A DNA stretch of 7,220 nt, taken from Gemmatimonadales bacterium. GTDB taxonomy: Bacteria; Gemmatimonadota; Gemmatimonadetes; Palauibacterales; Palauibacteraceae. Each line of letters begins with the position of its first letter. The first letter of the stretch is position 1. The stretch is from the NCBI GenBank assembly GCA_030636765.1, contig DAOVWI010000111.1, positions 1-7,220 of the forward strand. The letters are read 5' to 3'. Under the pieces are notes generated by a model. That model ran no database searches and was not told where the DNA came from. It worked only from the letters and a program-made list of their open reading frames with translations. This document shows positions 6,188-7,220 of this stretch, piece after piece. A program made the position numbers and the translations under genes.

Positions 6188-6820
6188 CTACAAAGCGCTG
6201 GCCGAGGCGCGGCGGGCGGTTTCGCTCAGCACATCGATCGGCGCCGCACCGATCACCTTGTATCGTCCGAAGAACACGGTGGGCGTCTGCTTGATCTCGT
6301 AGCGCTCCGCTTCCCGCTCAGCGGCCGCCAGTTCATCCGCATACCGACCGTCCTCCAGCGCAGCCTCCAGCGCCTCCCGGGCGAGTCCCTCCGTGGCAGC
6401 GATCTCCAGGATCTTCTGCCGAGCCCCGATGTCGACGTCGTGCACGAAGTACGCGCGGAAAAGAGCCTCGTGGAGACGACGGAACGCCTCGGAGCCGATG
6501 TCGCGAGCGAACTCCGATGCCTGGAGGGCCAGATGGGTGCGTGGAATCAGAGCTGGCCGATACAGCGGGACCCCCGCCGCGAGACCCTGTTCCCCCAGCC
6601 TCTCCCACTCCTCCGGCGCGATCTCGTCGGGCCCATCTCCGACGTTGGGCACGCCGCCAGCCGGTAGCTCCGGGCGGGTCTCCAGCGGACGCCACACGAC
6701 CTCGAGAGGACGTTCGGAGGCGATCGCCTCGATCAGGGGGCGGACGAGATAGGAGTACGGGCAGATGTAGTCGAAGTAGACAAAAACGCGTACCGGAGCC
6801 TCCCCAAGCGCGTCGGTCAT
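6188..6820 (-). CDS. DsbA/FrnE-family thioredoxin-fold protein with CPYS motif
   Basis: 210 aa. The N-terminal strand VRVFVYFDYICPYSYL (residues 10-25) carries the active-site position of DsbA-like, FrnE and 2-hydroxychromene-2-carboxylate isomerase proteins. A helical insertion follows (about 65-150, including IPRTHLALQASEFAR at 92-106). The thioredoxin fold then resumes with the cis-proline loop QTPTVFFG (178-185), where T179-P180 is the expected pair. The motif is CPYS rather than CxxC, and C20 is the only cysteine in the protein, so ordinary dithiol-disulfide exchange within the active site is not possible. No signal peptide, so it is probably cytoplasmic. The substrate is unknown; glutathione-type or isomerase chemistry is a possibility. 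Start: ATG at 6820 with GGGAGG at 6830-6825, overlapping the upstream stop as ATGA. The longer start at 6865 would add only an Arg/Gly-rich stretch. Confidence 0.88.
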   Translation of the reverse strand: MTDALGEAPVRVFVYFDYICPYSYLVRPLIEAIASERPLEVVWRPLETRPELPAGGVPNVGDGPDEIAPEEWERLGEQGLAAGVPLYRPALIPRTHLALQASEFARDIGSEAFRRLHEALFRAYFVHDVDIGARQKILEIAATEGLAREALEAALEDGRYADELAAAEREAERYEIKQTPTVFFGRYKVIGAAPIDVLSETARRASASAL

Positions 6821-7220
6821 TCCCCCTCCCGGAGGCCTTCGTCTGCGCCGGCATGCGCCGCGCACAGCAGCTCGCCGAGCTCATCGTCCGACATCTCGAC
6901 CACATGCCCGCCGGGTGACGACAACCGCTGAACCTCACCCTCGAGGCTGGTGAAAACGACACCCGTATGGCCCTCGGCGGCGGAGCGCTCCGCCCACACG
7001 GGTCCCCGGTTCTGCACGAACCACTGTCGTCCGTCGCCGGCCGTGAACCGCCTCTCGGTAACCGTAAGCGGCCGCGCCGCCTCGAAGAGCTCCCGCAGGC
7101 GCGTGTCGGTCAGCTCACGCGCCCCCTCGCTCGGTGCCAGGAGTGCCCGGCGGTCCTCGCGATCGCCGGCAGCCTCCGTGACGGGATGAAAGTAGAGGAG
7201 CCCGTAATCCGTCTCCCTCC
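6817..7220 (-). CDS. Unrecognised protein, C-terminal 133 residues
   Basis: The frame ending at TGA 6819-6817 is open to the right edge, so the gene starts outside the window. The visible part begins RETDYGLLYFHPVTEA, passes through an Arg/Leu/Glu-rich helix (LTDTRLRELFEAARPL), then a strand-rich stretch with FTAGDGRQWFVQNRGPVWAE and GVVFTSLEGEVQRL, and ends MSDDELGELLCAAHAG followed by a short acidic tail. I do not recognise a family. A GTG at 7017 could serve as a start for a 66-residue protein, but the same frame continues with normal codon use upstream, so a longer gene is more likely. It overlaps the DsbA-like gene by 4 bases, implying co-transcription and coupled translation. Confidence 0.75.
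   Translation of the reverse strand, partial: RETDYGLLYFHPVTEAAGDREDRRALLAPSEGARELTDTRLRELFEAARPLTVTERRFTAGDGRQWFVQNRGPVWAERSAAEGHTGVVFTSLEGEVQRLSSPGGHVVEMSDDELGELLCAAHAGADEGLREGE

Overview
The window is GC-rich, densely packed bacterial chromosome and looks like core-genome DNA rather than an accessory island. It has no mobile element, CRISPR array, rRNA or tRNA that I can see. High GC, mixed GTG/ATG starts, overlapping start/stop codons and a six-domain ribosomal protein S1 with a long acidic Ala/Glu tail fit a GC-rich, non-enteric phylum. Gemmatimonadota or a similar lineage is my guess, but nothing in the sequence proves it.

Layout. The left two thirds is a minus-strand cluster read from right to left: ribonuclease Z (rnz, 4983 to 4036), EPSP synthase (aroA, 4039 to 2747), cytidylate kinase (cmk, 2750 to 2067) and, after a 187-bp gap, ribosomal protein S1 (rpsA, from 1879 and running off the left edge). 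The first three genes overlap end to end by 4 bases (GTGA, then ATGA), so they very probably form one translationally coupled operon. The gap before rpsA holds its own sigma-70-like promoter, whose -35 box overlaps the cmk stop codon. A leader of about 155 nt follows, containing a hairpin plus six-U tract that looks like an intrinsic terminator or attenuator.

A 205-bp divergent intergenic region (4984-5188) separates rnz from a plus-strand gene (5189-6184). That gene encodes a 331-residue protein with a helical N-terminus, a long low-complexity linker and a degenerate, shortened GGDEF-like domain. The intergenic region holds a perfect 11-bp inverted repeat that overlaps the likely -10 regions of both divergent promoters. 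Only 3 bp beyond the GGDEF-like gene, and convergent with it, lies a minus-strand pair: a cytoplasmic DsbA/FrnE-like thioredoxin-fold protein with a CPYS motif (6820 to 6188) and, overlapping it by 4 bases, the C-terminal part of an unrecognised protein that enters from the right edge.

How it works together. rnz (tRNA 3' maturation), aroA (chorismate pathway), cmk (CMP/dCMP phosphorylation) and rpsA (mRNA binding on the 30S subunit) are housekeeping functions; the aroA-cmk-rpsA neighbourhood is a known conserved arrangement in bacteria. I found no clear new multi-gene system. The points most worth checking are the rpsA leader, the symmetric divergent promoter region, the pseudo-GGDEF protein and the single-cysteine DsbA-like protein. 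No stretch over 300 bases lacks a gene.
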